From: a virus
Length of the DNA: 33,198 nucleotides
Strand: one strand, 5' to 3'
IMG/VR virus record: IMGVR_UViG_3300005265_000855
Coordinates: 1-33,198 of that record
Every line of letters starts with the position of its first letter. Within the stretch, counting starts at the first letter, position 1. Below, piece by piece: positions 1 to 7,191 of this stretch. A program made the position numbers and the translations under genes. A model generated the notes under the pieces. That model ran no database searches, was not told the origin of the DNA, and worked only from the letters and a program-made list of their open reading frames with translations.

Positions 1-135
1 AAACGCCGCCACGCGGCGCGGTGTATCCTTTAGCCCTTCTCTATCTGGATTCTCACCTAACGCCACTAAGAACTGCCGTACTAGGCGCTCTAACGTATCC
101 CTGTTACCTTGTGTTGCTGTAACATCATCCGCCAA
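1..135 (-). CDS. folE: GTP cyclohydrolase I, N-terminal part (runs off the left edge)
   Basis: GTP cyclohydrolase I opens GTP to 7,8-dihydroneopterin triphosphate, the first step towards 7-deazaguanines (and folate). Only 45 codons are inside the window; no stop is reached. The reading frame contains [20 protein letters not shown], the conserved N-terminal helix signature of FolE (ALGE, REGL, DTPxRVA). I place the start at a TTG (135-133) because AAGGAG lies eight bases upstream; the gene then overlaps the end of queE by 46 bases in another frame. It follows queD and queE in the same direction, so the three form one pathway cassette. The zinc-binding and catalytic residues of FolE lie further downstream and cannot be checked here. 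Family assignment is secure; the exact start is an inference. Confidence 0.85.
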   Translation of the reverse strand, partial: MADDVTATQGNRDTLERLVRQFLVALGENPDREGLKDTPRRVAAF

Positions 136-713
136 CCCACGTGCTCCTTGACAAGCTGCAGGCAGGTCTCGATTGCCTCTGGCCGGTTATCCACCGGCTG
201 GAGGATAACCGGCTTGTCCATAACGACATAGCGGGCGAGAAATTCGAGGATAAATAGCTCCTCCTCCTTCCTCTCGCCCGCTATCACGAACTTAAGCTCA
301 TCTGCCTGCTGAACTGTTCTGATACTGCACTCCAAACGCTTAGGCGAAACGCTGTAGTATATCGGATATGCCAGGGGCGGCAACGTGCCGTTGGTCTGCA
401 CCTGAACCTCATGGCCGGACTCCAACAGCATCTCCACCAACGGCCTCAACACCCTGGCCTGCAATAGGGGCTCCCCGCCGGTGATACAAACCCATCTGGC
501 ATAAGGCAAGGCGGCCAAACGAATATAGGCCGCCTCAGGCTTCATCTCTTCACCACCACTGCGGGCATACTTGGTATCACACCATTTCCAACAACGAAAC
601 TGCTCATCCGCGTTGCAGCCCGCCAGGCGCAGGAAACGCATAGGCAGGCCGGTAAGTAGGCCTTCACCTTGTACTGACCAGAATATCTCAGATACTATAA
701 GCCGCTCCTGCAT
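90..713 (-). CDS. queE: 7-carboxy-7-deazaguanine synthase (radical SAM)
   Basis: QueE is a radical SAM enzyme that rearranges 6-carboxy-tetrahydropterin into 7-carboxy-7-deazaguanine (CDG). The 207-residue protein has the family opening [11 protein letters not shown] (residues 8-18), the cysteine cluster (C33, C41, C45, followed by DT), the ITGGEP SAM-binding motif near 77-82, QTNG, and a VSPK segment. The length is normal for QueE. The odd point is cysteine spacing: the bases read TGC, seven codons, TGT, three codons, TGT (CX7CX3C), not the usual CX3CX2C or the known CX14CX2C of some QueE. The ATG at 713 lies inside the end of queD (26-base overlap) with no good ribosome site, so translation is probably coupled to queD. 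The product would feed DNA or tRNA 7-deazaguanine modification. Confidence 0.9.
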   Translation of the reverse strand: MQERLIVSEIFWSVQGEGLLTGLPMRFLRLAGCNADEQFRCWKWCDTKYARSGGEEMKPEAAYIRLAALPYARWVCITGGEPLLQARVLRPLVEMLLESGHEVQVQTNGTLPPLAYPIYYSVSPKRLECSIRTVQQADELKFVIAGERKEEELFILEFLARYVVMDKPVILQPVDNRPEAIETCLQLVKEHVGWRMMLQQHKVTGIR

Positions 714-1029
714 TCGGCGTCTCCCATACTACCACAGACTTGACCTTGGGGCCGTCCAGAATCTTGCTGAACTGCTCAAAGAAGTGACGGGCCAAATTCT
801 CTGCTGTAGGGACGAAGGGAAAGACCTCGTTAAGGTACTCATGGTCGGGCAGGACGGCCCTTATCTTCTCCTTTACCTCGCCGAAGTCAACTAACATCCC
901 ATCCTTAAGCTGCGAGCCCTCAAGGATGACCTCGACGAGATAGCTGTGTCCATGTACCCTACCGCAGCGGGGATGCCCCGGCAACCTATGGGCTGCCTCA
1001 AATCGGAACTTCAGTCTTAGCTCGTACAT
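688..1029 (-). CDS. queD: 6-carboxy-5,6,7,8-tetrahydropterin synthase
   Basis: QueD converts dihydroneopterin triphosphate, the FolE product, to 6-carboxytetrahydropterin, the substrate of QueE. The 113-residue protein shows the whole PTPS/QueD signature: zinc histidines H14 (FEAAHRL) and H26/H28 (RVHGHSY), catalytic C22 (RCGRVHGH), H63 in the LPDHEYLN motif, E77 (PTAENLA) and E103 (VWETPNAGA). Size is typical of bacterial QueD. It sits directly upstream of queE (26-base overlap) and one base after the small membrane gene at 1031-1213, so it is probably read from the promoter at 1251-1279. A eukaryotic-type pterin synthase is less likely because of the Cys-containing motif and the Que neighbours. 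Confidence 0.92.
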   Translation of the reverse strand: MYELRLKFRFEAAHRLPGHPRCGRVHGHSYLVEVILEGSQLKDGMLVDFGEVKEKIRAVLPDHEYLNEVFPFVPTAENLARHFFEQFSKILDGPKVKSVVVWETPNAGAAYSI

Positions 1030-1030
1030 C

Positions 1031-1213
1031 CTAGCCGAACACGAACATGTCCAGCAGGAACAAAGCGCCGCCCACCACCATCAGGATAACGCCGGTCACC
1101 GGATCCTGCTCATAAATCTTCATACCTTCTCCGATAAGCAGCACAGCGATAGTCTTGAGGATGGAGGACGGCACGGCCTTCACTGCAAAAGCCAAGCTCA
1201 ACTTCTTCTTCAT
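1031..1213 (-). CDS. small membrane protein (60 aa)
   Basis: No family recognised. The start is set at 1213 by GGAGGTGCAAG directly before ATG AAG AAG. The protein has a lysine-rich N-terminus, then two hydrophobic stretches (about residues 17-30 and 44-59) separated by a short polar loop with KIYEQDP, so it probably spans the membrane twice as a small hairpin. It is the first gene after a good promoter (1251-1279) and leads into queD, queE and folE. Size and topology resemble small holins or phage membrane adaptor proteins, but nothing specific supports a lysis role. Confidence 0.7.
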   Translation of the reverse strand: MKKKLSLAFAVKAVPSSILKTIAVLLIGEGMKIYEQDPVTGVILMVVGGALFLLDMFVFG

Positions 1214-1250
1214 CTTGCACCTCCTTTGGCCCACTTACCGGCCCATCCCT

Positions 1251-1279
1251 ATCTTAACCACTTCTTGCCTTTTTGTCAA
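1251..1279 (-). promoter_or_regulatory. sigma70-type promoter for the que cassette
   Basis: On the minus strand TTGACA (1279-1274) is followed after exactly 17 bases by TAAGAT (1256-1251). Transcription would start near 1244, about 30 bases before the ATG at 1213. The promoter lies just upstream of the small membrane gene and the queD-queE-folE genes. Confidence 0.75.
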
Positions 1280-1281
1280 GC

Positions 1282-1863
1282 CTATCTCTCCACCTCCCTT
1301 TCCCTCTCCACCGACGGCGCAAGGTCGGGGAACATGTCAAAGAAAAGATGGAGAAGGTCTGCCAACGCCCAACCGGAAAGAAAGAAACCGATGAACCGGG
1401 CGTGCTGCACCAAGAACCGAAGCCAGGCTAGAATCGCCTTCAAGCTCCACACCAAGTCCAATCCGCCCTCATAGGCCCAACCATAACTAACGGTCAACCA
1501 GCGGGCCAACTGCCCCAGGCCGCCCAGGGCCAAGATGGCAAGTACCGACATTACCAGCAAATACCCTGCCCTAAATAGCGTGCCGACTATAGGCGTGTGC
1601 GACAGACCACGATGCTTGGCTATCAGGGCGAAGGGATACCAGAAAAGGACGAAGAGGACACCCAGGGGCGGCACACGACGTAACAGCCTTTCCTCAACCG
1701 CCGTCACCTCCTCCATGTCCAAATCCGGATCGAGAAACAACCCACCACAGACATAACCCAGGTCAAAAGGGCCACCATCCTTGCCCAACAACAATAGGGC
1801 TGTCGGCAAGACGAAGGGAAACGAGATCAGGAGCGCCCTCTCATGCTGCTTGCCGCTCGCCAT
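1282..1863 (-). CDS. putative metal-binding membrane protein, DUF2227-like
   Basis: This 193-residue, strongly hydrophobic protein has three conserved polar motifs between membrane segments: DPDLD (45-49), HRGLSH (84-89) and LLHLFFD near residue 170, plus an N-terminal histidine (H7). That pattern, acidic PDLD then HRGxxH and a late HxxxD, is seen in the DUF2227/YdjM-like group of putative membrane metal-dependent hydrolases. The activity is unknown. The ATG at 1863 lies 37 bases inside the upstream gene and its ribosome site (GGGTGCGG) is weak, so coupling to the PH-like membrane protein is likely. The family call is from motif memory only. Confidence 0.6.
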   Translation of the reverse strand: MASGKQHERALLISFPFVLPTALLLLGKDGGPFDLGYVCGGLFLDPDLDMEEVTAVEERLLRRVPPLGVLFVLFWYPFALIAKHRGLSHTPIVGTLFRAGYLLVMSVLAILALGGLGQLARWLTVSYGWAYEGGLDLVWSLKAILAWLRFLVQHARFIGFFLSGWALADLLHLFFDMFPDLAPSVEREREVER

Positions 1864-2378
1864 TTCCGCACCCTGTCAAATAGGATTTCCGCCACCAACC
1901 AGGGCTTGCCCACATCCTGAAACTCTATCCTACCGGGCCGCCCTGCCGTCCTCACAATGATAGTGCCGAAATCAAAAATGCAGGCCGCCCAACCTTCTTT
2001 AACATATACCACGTCCTGCACCTGGCCCAGGCCGGCCACCACCTGGTGCTGATAAGCCCTGCCCAGCCGCCGCTCCAAATGGCCCACCGAACGGTGGGAG
2101 ATAAAGAAGATGTCGTTCCGCCAGTCCAGCCAGCGATATATCAGAAAGAAGGCCCATCCGAAAAGAAGCCCACACCAGGCCAGCCATATCCGCAGGCTGC
2201 GACAGCCGAAATACCAGAGACCGTAGCCTAACGGAAGGATTAACACCAACACCGTCTCCAGTTTCAGCGTTAGTAGAAAGGCCACCGGATGACGGCGAAA
2301 GATGAACGTGGGGCTCTCCTCCACCCGCCGCCGCAACCTGACCGGGATATAAGCTCTACTCTGCTCCAAGCCAACCAT
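1827..2378 (-). CDS. membrane protein with bacterial PH (bPH2/DUF304-like) domain
   Basis: The 183-residue protein has two adjacent hydrophobic helices (about 33-53 and 63-80), followed by a beta-rich soluble part. The soluble part contains ISHRSV, QHQVVAGLGQVQDVVY and FGTIIVRTAG, which match the usual bPH2/YdbT pattern (a T/S-xR strand, then I-x-L-x-x-VQDV, then FGTLxIxTAG). Members of this group are membrane-anchored PH-like domains of mostly unknown role. The start at 2378 has AAGGA in front of ATG. The gene sits between the small TM gene and the DUF2227-like gene; these look like one membrane-protein cluster. Confidence 0.65.
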   Translation of the reverse strand: MVGLEQSRAYIPVRLRRRVEESPTFIFRRHPVAFLLTLKLETVLVLILPLGYGLWYFGCRSLRIWLAWCGLLFGWAFFLIYRWLDWRNDIFFISHRSVGHLERRLGRAYQHQVVAGLGQVQDVVYVKEGWAACIFDFGTIIVRTAGRPGRIEFQDVGKPWLVAEILFDRVRKWRAASSMRGRS

Positions 2379-2430
2379 CTGTCCTTGGTCTATCCTTATA
2401 TCTCACCTATTCTCTTTTCGGAGCAAAGCT

Positions 2431-2610
2431 TTACTCCAAAATCTCAATATCACTTCCGATACTTCGAATGGACTTCTCCTCCAAATACGTAGCTGCGGCT
2501 GACGGCGCTGATGTCTTTCTCACAACGGAGAAGGCAACGGCTACCAGGATCAAGGTGAACACTGCACCGGCACAGAAACCGATAAGAAGATACAACTCAC
2601 ATCCGCCCAT
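2431..2610 (-). CDS. small single-pass membrane protein (59 aa)
   Basis: Not recognised. ATG at 2610 is chosen because GGAGGCAAGTG stands directly in front of it; the gene overlaps the end of the FtsK-like gene by 14 bases. After a short N-terminus comes one strongly hydrophobic helix (about residues 5-27), then a basic Arg-Lys pair and a polar serine- and alanine-rich tail ending in acidic residues. The predicted orientation is N-out or signal-anchor. It could be a small anchor or lysis accessory protein; nothing more specific can be said. Confidence 0.6.
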   Translation of the reverse strand: MGGCELYLLIGFCAGAVFTLILVAVAFSVVRKTSAPSAAATYLEEKSIRSIGSDIEILE

Positions 2611-3880
2611 CACTTGCCTCCAACATCTTCTCCACACGGTCGGCCACAACCTCCCGCTTCTTCCTTCCGCCGGGATAAGGGCCTACCAAACCCAGCTCCT
2701 CCAATAGGGCCATCATCCTGCTGGCCCTAGAAACACCCCAAGAAAACCGATTCTGAAGATCGTTCTGTGATACGCCCGTCTCCCTTCTTTCGAGAAGGAA
2801 ACGGAGGACGGGCAGGGGAACCTCCGGCGATGCTGGCCTTTCCCAACCTACCTGGCTCAGCTCCCCGCTGATGTCCCATAACCGAGAGGCAACAACCAGA
2901 TAACGCTGTATTTCTTCGCTCGAAACCCAGGGGCCTTGAAAGTGAACAAAGGTCAAACCGCTGTACAGGAAATCCCCACGACCCAATAGCAGGTGGGCGC
3001 GGCTGCCCTTTCTGCCCGTCGCTACCCTAGCGTTCTCCGGCGACTTAACCTGCCCCACTATCCTGGCTGATAGGTTGCTCTTCGCCAGGCTACCCAACAG
3101 GGCGGATAGGGGATTCTGCGTGGCCACGATAAGGTGAACCCCGGCCTCCCTGCCCCTCCTAGCCAGCCTGGTCAACCTATCTGCCGCACCGGGGACGAGG
3201 GAGATAACGTCGGCCAGCTCGTCTACTATGAGGAAAAGGTGCGGCCTTCTCACCCCGACCCGGTTTCTCCTATCCATTTCTTGAACCGCCCAGGCCAGGG
3301 CCTTGCCTATGCTGCCCTCATCCGATAGCACAGGGGCCAGAAGGTTTCTCGCCCCGTCCAGCTCCTTAAACCGCCCTACCGCCGGGGCCAGCAGCAGCAC
3401 GCCCACATCCCGCTTGGCTAATAGCTGCAAGGCCAAGGTCAACAGCAGGGTCGTCTTCCCACTGCCGGTCGTCCCGGCGATGGACAGGTGGGGCGTGACA
3501 GGGGATGAAAAATCCAGGGCCACAATGCTGCCCGATAGGGCGACACCCACCACACAGCGCAGGTCGTCCGATGACAGGTGGGGCGCCAGGTCGGAAAAGG
3601 TTAGCTGCCTCATGCCAGGCCGGGCAACGTCGAGCACCACGTACCTACCCACCCGGCTAACATAAATCACCCGTACCCCGGCCCACACGGCCAAATCATC
3701 TGCCAGCCGCTCGATCTTAGATAGCGGCCCCGGCGTCCTCAGGTGGAAACGCAAATACTGGTAGCTCCTCCGGCAGCTCACGAACCGATGGGGTATGTTA
3801 GCCATTGCCAGGCGCTGGCTGAGCTTGGCTGCCAGTGCCGCTATCTCTGCCCTCCCGACGTTTCCTCCGCCTTCGCTCAT
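2597..3880 (-). CDS. FtsK/HerA-like DNA translocase ATPase
   Basis: This 427-residue P-loop ATPase has Walker A GTTGSGKT (136-143), Walker B LFLIVDE (215-221) and an ATQNP sensor segment near 255, in the order typical of FtsK/SpoIIIE translocases. The C-terminus (about 345-420) looks like the winged-helix gamma domain of FtsK (VSQNDLQNRFSWGVSRASRM). It lacks the membrane segments of cellular FtsK and is a compact phage or plasmid version. The likely job is ATP-driven movement of double-stranded DNA, for example resolving, segregating or moving replicated genomes. ATG at 3880 has GGAGG upstream and lies 83 bases inside the preceding gene. A HerA-type or conjugation coupling ATPase is possible, but the wHTH tail favours FtsK. 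Confidence 0.85.
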   Translation of the reverse strand: MSEGGGNVGRAEIAALAAKLSQRLAMANIPHRFVSCRRSYQYLRFHLRTPGPLSKIERLADDLAVWAGVRVIYVSRVGRYVVLDVARPGMRQLTFSDLAPHLSSDDLRCVVGVALSGSIVALDFSSPVTPHLSIAGTTGSGKTTLLLTLALQLLAKRDVGVLLLAPAVGRFKELDGARNLLAPVLSDEGSIGKALAWAVQEMDRRNRVGVRRPHLFLIVDELADVISLVPGAADRLTRLARRGREAGVHLIVATQNPLSALLGSLAKSNLSARIVGQVKSPENARVATGRKGSRAHLLLGRGDFLYSGLTFVHFQGPWVSSEEIQRYLVVASRLWDISGELSQVGWERPASPEVPLPVLRFLLERRETGVSQNDLQNRFSWGVSRASRMMALLEELGLVGPYPGGRKKREVVADRVEKMLEASDGRM

Positions 3881-4280
3881 TCCTCGCTATCCTCCGGCAT
3901 TCGTCTGAACAGTACTTCTGGTAAGCGTAGGGAAAAATGTAAACCCTATGACATATAGGGCAAACCTTGGGCTCACCCAGGATCACCGTCCCAGGTGGCA
4001 GGCTATGAACAGCATAAACCCTGGGCGGGAGAACCTTTAGGTGGGACAGGCCGTGGCGAAGCTTAAAGAAGGTGTCCCAAAAGCACCTGCGCTTGGGAAC
4101 CCAACCTTTGTTCAATATCTTCCAAACGAGCCTGGAGCTACAACTGCACTCCTCGCTGTGCAACAGCTTCGCTATCTCCCGATAGGTGAAACCGTCCTTG
4201 CGAAGCTGGCTAAGCCAGGCCCTCAGCTCCTCCAGCCAGGTCTCCTCCGGCTCCACAAGCTCTTTCCTGAACTCGCCCAC
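3798..4280 (-). CDS. HTH plus treble-clef zinc finger protein
   Basis: The 160-residue protein has an N-terminal helix-turn-helix-like stretch (residues about 29-55: GFTYREIAKLLHSEE then VWKILN), a linker, and a C-terminal zinc finger CPICH...CSDECRR (about 107-130) followed by a very basic run (RNERRRRKRR). This is the layout of a small DNA-binding regulator or a nuclease accessory factor. It starts at GTG 4280 with AGGAGGCGATTTTC in front. Its last 27 codons overlap the FtsK-like gene in another frame; that tail is low-complexity and perhaps not important. Targets are unknown. Confidence 0.65.
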   Translation of the reverse strand: MGEFRKELVEPEETWLEELRAWLSQLRKDGFTYREIAKLLHSEECSCSSRLVWKILNKGWVPKRRCFWDTFFKLRHGLSHLKVLPPRVYAVHSLPPGTVILGEPKVCPICHRVYIFPYAYQKYCSDECRRIARNERRRRKRREGRDSGTGSQAQPAPGNG

Positions 4281-4360
4281 GAAAATCGCCTCCTAAAGCC
4301 CCAAAACTAGGGAAGCCGATAAGAATACTGAGCTGTACGAACTGGGCCGCTAGAATGCGG

Positions 4361-4384
4361 TTACCTCATGTTACCCAAGCCCAT
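4361..4384 (-). CDS. possible seven-residue leader peptide
   Basis: In the 127-base gap between 4280 and 4408, AGGAGG (4397-4392) stands seven bases before ATG. That opens a seven-codon frame, MGLGNMR, ending in TAA. The ribosome site is as strong as those of the real genes. Two near-identical 12-base repeats, CCGCTARAATGC (4347-4358 and 4405-4416), flank it, so it may be a leftover of a small duplication or gene loss. No attenuator hairpin was found. Confidence 0.25.
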   Translation of the reverse strand: MGLGNMR

Positions 4385-4407
4385 TTTAGCACCTCCTGGC
4401 GAACCCG

Positions 4408-4623
4408 CTAAAATGCCCAGCTACATAGCCGCACCAGGAAGCCCAACCCCACGATCACCAGGGCGGCAATCAATACCCCGGCCACTAGCAGCGTGATCAC
4501 GTGGGCGATCTGCTGCGGCAACTGGCTGCTGTAGCCCTCCAGTATCTCCTCCGCCAGCCTGCGCTCCTTATCGCTCAGATGGCCGTACTTCTCATCTAGA
4601 AACTTCTGCACGCTCTTTCTCAT
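4408..4623 (-). CDS. small C-terminally anchored membrane protein (71 aa)
   Basis: Not recognised. The start at 4623 is fixed by GGAGGTGCAAG before ATG AGA. The first half is charged and helical (residues 1-40, KFLDEKYGHLSDKERR then AEEILEGY). The second half is one or two hydrophobic helices (about 42-70, rich in L, V, A, G). This is a tail-anchored layout with a cytoplasmic helical head. The gene lies between the RuvC-like gene (32-base overlap) and a noncoding gap. A holin-like or membrane-tethering role is possible but unproved. Confidence 0.6.
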   Translation of the reverse strand: MRKSVQKFLDEKYGHLSDKERRLAEEILEGYSSQLPQQIAHVITLLVAGVLIAALVIVGLGFLVRLCSWAF

Positions 4624-5179
4624 CTTGCACCTCCCAGGCATATAGTCCAACCACCACGGCGTCGGCCTGGTGGTCGTCCTCCACCCACACCCCGGTCAGG
4701 GCGAAGACGGAGGCCAGGATATCCGCCTTCACACCACGCTTGGCCTTTGCTTCCGCCAGCTCCCTCACCTCCGGCGGCACTACCAACCCCGACAGCACCA
4801 CCCGCCGCGCCGCGTTCGGCTCCACCTGTAACAACGGCACCTCGCCGCTGGCTAGCCATAGCACCGCCTTGGCATAGCCCAGGCTTAACATGCTGGCCGT
4901 GTTCACCGGATGCCGCTGCCGGAAACGGCTTCTGGCCTTCGATAACAACCACTGCTCCGCCGTCTCATAGGCTACCAGGTCGGGGCGATAACTTTCCACC
5001 AGGCGCTTGATCTCTTCAAACAAATGCCGCGCCCTCTCCCGCTGTAGCTCTTCCGTCACCCTTCTCTTCTTCTGTCGAATGGTGCCAACGTCTAATACCC
5101 TGGCCTTCCCATCTTCACCGCCCACCAGCGCCCAACCGGTCGGGCCGGCAAAGGCTAGATCAAGGCCTAAAACTAGCAA
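4592..5179 (-). CDS. RuvC-like Holliday junction resolvase / RNase H-fold nuclease
   Basis: The 195-residue protein opens with LVLGLDLA..TGWA, placing the first catalytic aspartate at D7. It continues with AYETAE (E72) and ends with DDHQADAVVVGLYA, whose D169/H170/D173 match the last RuvC motif. The order and spacing are those of RuvC-type crossover junction endodeoxyribonucleases. In phages these cut branched DNA made by replication and recombination before packaging. The start is TTG at 5179 with GGAGGACGTAG upstream, inside the end of the preceding gene (20 bases). Its place between DnaB and the FtsK-like ATPase fits a role in genome processing. Confidence 0.8.
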   Translation of the reverse strand: MLVLGLDLAFAGPTGWALVGGEDGKARVLDVGTIRQKKRRVTEELQRERARHLFEEIKRLVESYRPDLVAYETAEQWLLSKARSRFRQRHPVNTASMLSLGYAKAVLWLASGEVPLLQVEPNAARRVVLSGLVVPPEVRELAEAKAKRGVKADILASVFALTGVWVEDDHQADAVVVGLYAWEVQDEKERAEVSR

Positions 5180-5900
5180 CTACGTCCTCCTGAAAACGCT
5201 GCCGGAAGTTTAACCTCTCCTTTATCGCTTGACGAAACTGCTCCGGACAGTCCTCCGTAAATATTAGTCTAGCTACTGCTTTTCCGCAAGCGGAAACGAT
5301 TAGACCGATACCATCGTTCTCTTCTACCAATGCCGAGGTCTGAAAACGCACCGCTACTTCCTCTTCTCTGTGCTCTCTCAGATGTTCTAATAATTCGTAG
5401 TAACTGGGCTGGGAGGCCAGATAGTCCACCAAACCGGCGACGTCCGGCCCCTCTTCCTCATTCCCAGGTTCCAGGCTACGTCTCAGGCTCCCCAGGGCTG
5501 CCAGCAGCTTGCTCCTGCCCAAGGTTGCCAAGAACTCCCACGGCAACCCCAGCCTAATTCTATATACCTCCCATACCCTAGCACGCTGGTTGGCGCGCCG
5601 GGGCTCCATTTCCAGGATGTCCAGGCAGAAATCGTTCCAACCCCAATCCGGGTCGGGCGCGAATAGCTGCCAAAGGGCACGTCCATCCGGCAGGGTCGTA
5701 TTCTGCAATAGCCAGATGCTTTCGCAATCTCGGAGAAAGGCTGCCGTCTCATCCGCGCAGCTTCTCTTATGCCGCTCAACCAGAAGGATAGCCTTCAGCT
5801 CCGGCTCCGCCGTGCTCAACGCCAGCTCCAGCTCCCGGTCGTCAAGCTCCGATACGTCCTTCGGCCTTGCCAGGTCAAATCTCGATGTCGTCTGCCTCAT
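5160..5900 (-). CDS. hypothetical protein in the replication cluster (246 aa)
   Basis: No family recognised. The start at 5900 is supported by GGAGGTTGAAG before ATG AGG. The protein is soluble and mixed helical. The first 60 residues are acidic and leucine-rich (DDRELELALSTAEPELKA); a tryptophan-rich middle follows (LFAPDPDWGWNDF, about 90-105), and a C-terminal third is rich in E, R and F. It lies between dnaB (26-base overlap) and the RuvC-like gene (20-base overlap), so it is probably translated with them. No catalytic motif stands out. Confidence 0.6.
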   Translation of the reverse strand: MRQTTSRFDLARPKDVSELDDRELELALSTAEPELKAILLVERHKRSCADETAAFLRDCESIWLLQNTTLPDGRALWQLFAPDPDWGWNDFCLDILEMEPRRANQRARVWEVYRIRLGLPWEFLATLGRSKLLAALGSLRRSLEPGNEEEGPDVAGLVDYLASQPSYYELLEHLREHREEEVAVRFQTSALVEENDGIGLIVSACGKAVARLIFTEDCPEQFRQAIKERLNFRQRFQEDVVASFRP

Positions 5901-7191
5901 CTTCAACCTCCAACATATCGTCTGAAACGAAACGTAGCCTCAGGCTGTCGAAACTACAGGCAAATCCTGCCGTTATCGGCTTCTCAAGGTAAATCTCCGC
6001 CTCCGGGCTGGCGAGGTCCGTGTCCATCAGCTCAGGCCGGTGCATGAAGATCACGTAGTTGCTCTTCTCCGCTATCTCGCCAGAACCTCTTAAATGGTGC
6101 AGGTGTGGCTTCTTATCGCCTGTCTGGAAAACGCCCCGGCTGATCTGGCAACCCAACAACAGGGGCACAGCTAGCTGCTCCGCCGCCGTCTTCAATCTCT
6201 CCACCACCATGCCCAACAACGCGGCCTGATTGAACCCGTTACGTCTGGGCAATGGTATCTTCTGAAGATAGTCCACCACAGCTAAATCACATTTACCCGC
6301 CGCCACCAACACCTTAAGCTTAGCCACTATCTGCTCCACCACCCATCCGGGACAGTGGATAAAATGCTCACCCCCCTTCCAGCCCTTTATCTCCTCCTCC
6401 GCCTCCAACGCCCTATCCATCTCCTCGCCCATCTCGAAACGATAGTAGTGAACACCCGTGTTTCTCATCAGGCGACGCAAGATCATCTGGATAGGCGATA
6501 GCTCAAGGTGAAAGAAGCACACCTGAAATCCACGCCTGGCGTTGAACTCCGCTATCTGTTCCAGGAAGCTCGTCTTGCCCACCGCCGTGACGCCGGCCAC
6601 CGTGTATAGGTTGCCGCGACGAAGACAACCTAAAAGGACATTAAGCTCGCCCCACGGCGTTAGGATCAACCGATTCTCTTTTCTCAGCTTCTCCATTTCC
6701 TCTAGGTAGGAAAATAGCAGGTCGCTGGTCTCGCCGTGAAACAGCACATCCTCCTCCACCCTTCCGCTTAACCTCGCCACCAACTGCTGCGCCTGGGCCA
6801 GTAGGTGCTCTGGCCTCCTCGGCTCGCTCGATAGCTTGGCGATCTCCGCCCCTGCCTCCAATAACTTTCTTCTTACCGCCAGGTCTTTGAGCTGGCGGAC
6901 ATAGCCCGGCGCGTGGGCGGAAAGGGGAACTGAGTCCAACAGCCGGATAAGATAGGCCTCACCGCCAACGGTCGCCAGCTTTCCCATCCGGCGCAGCTTC
7001 TCCGCAACCGTCACCACGTCCAGGGCCGTGCCCTCCCGCCTTAACGAGGCCATAGCCTTGAAGATGATCTTGTGCTCCAATCTGGCAAATAACTCAGGAT
7101 ATACGTCCAGCTCCTCCAGTAGCTCGCCGTCCAGCAACAGGGCGCCGAGAAGGGCACGCTCCAATGTGGGATTTATGAAGCTGTCGTCCAT
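5875..7191 (-). CDS. dnaB: DnaB-type replicative helicase
   Basis: This is the hexameric 5'-3' helicase that unwinds the replication fork. The 438-residue protein has the N-terminal DnaB domain (PTLERALLGALL, then LRRMGKLATVGGEAYLIRLL around 66-85). The RecA-like core has Walker A GVTAVGKT (200-207), the glutamate in FHLELS (E230) and the Walker B strand DLAVVDYLQKI (301-311). Length is close to cellular DnaB. ATG at 7191 is preceded by GGAGGAGGAGCG; the 19-base overlap with the upstream gene suggests coupling. It follows a loader-like protein (7430-8380), a normal order in phage replication modules. Confidence 0.9.
   Translation of the reverse strand: MDDSFINPTLERALLGALLLDGELLEELDVYPELFARLEHKIIFKAMASLRREGTALDVVTVAEKLRRMGKLATVGGEAYLIRLLDSVPLSAHAPGYVRQLKDLAVRRKLLEAGAEIAKLSSEPRRPEHLLAQAQQLVARLSGRVEEDVLFHGETSDLLFSYLEEMEKLRKENRLILTPWGELNVLLGCLRRGNLYTVAGVTAVGKTSFLEQIAEFNARRGFQVCFFHLELSPIQMILRRLMRNTGVHYYRFEMGEEMDRALEAEEEIKGWKGGEHFIHCPGWVVEQIVAKLKVLVAAGKCDLAVVDYLQKIPLPRRNGFNQAALLGMVVERLKTAAEQLAVPLLLGCQISRGVFQTGDKKPHLHHLRGSGEIAEKSNYVIFMHRPELMDTDLASPEAEIYLEKPITAGFACSFDSLRLRFVSDDMLEVEDEADDIEI

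Noticed and set aside
187-195. DnaA-box-like TTATCCACC
   Set aside because: A single copy inside queE, part of an inverted repeat in coding sequence; no cluster of boxes or AT-rich stretch nearby.
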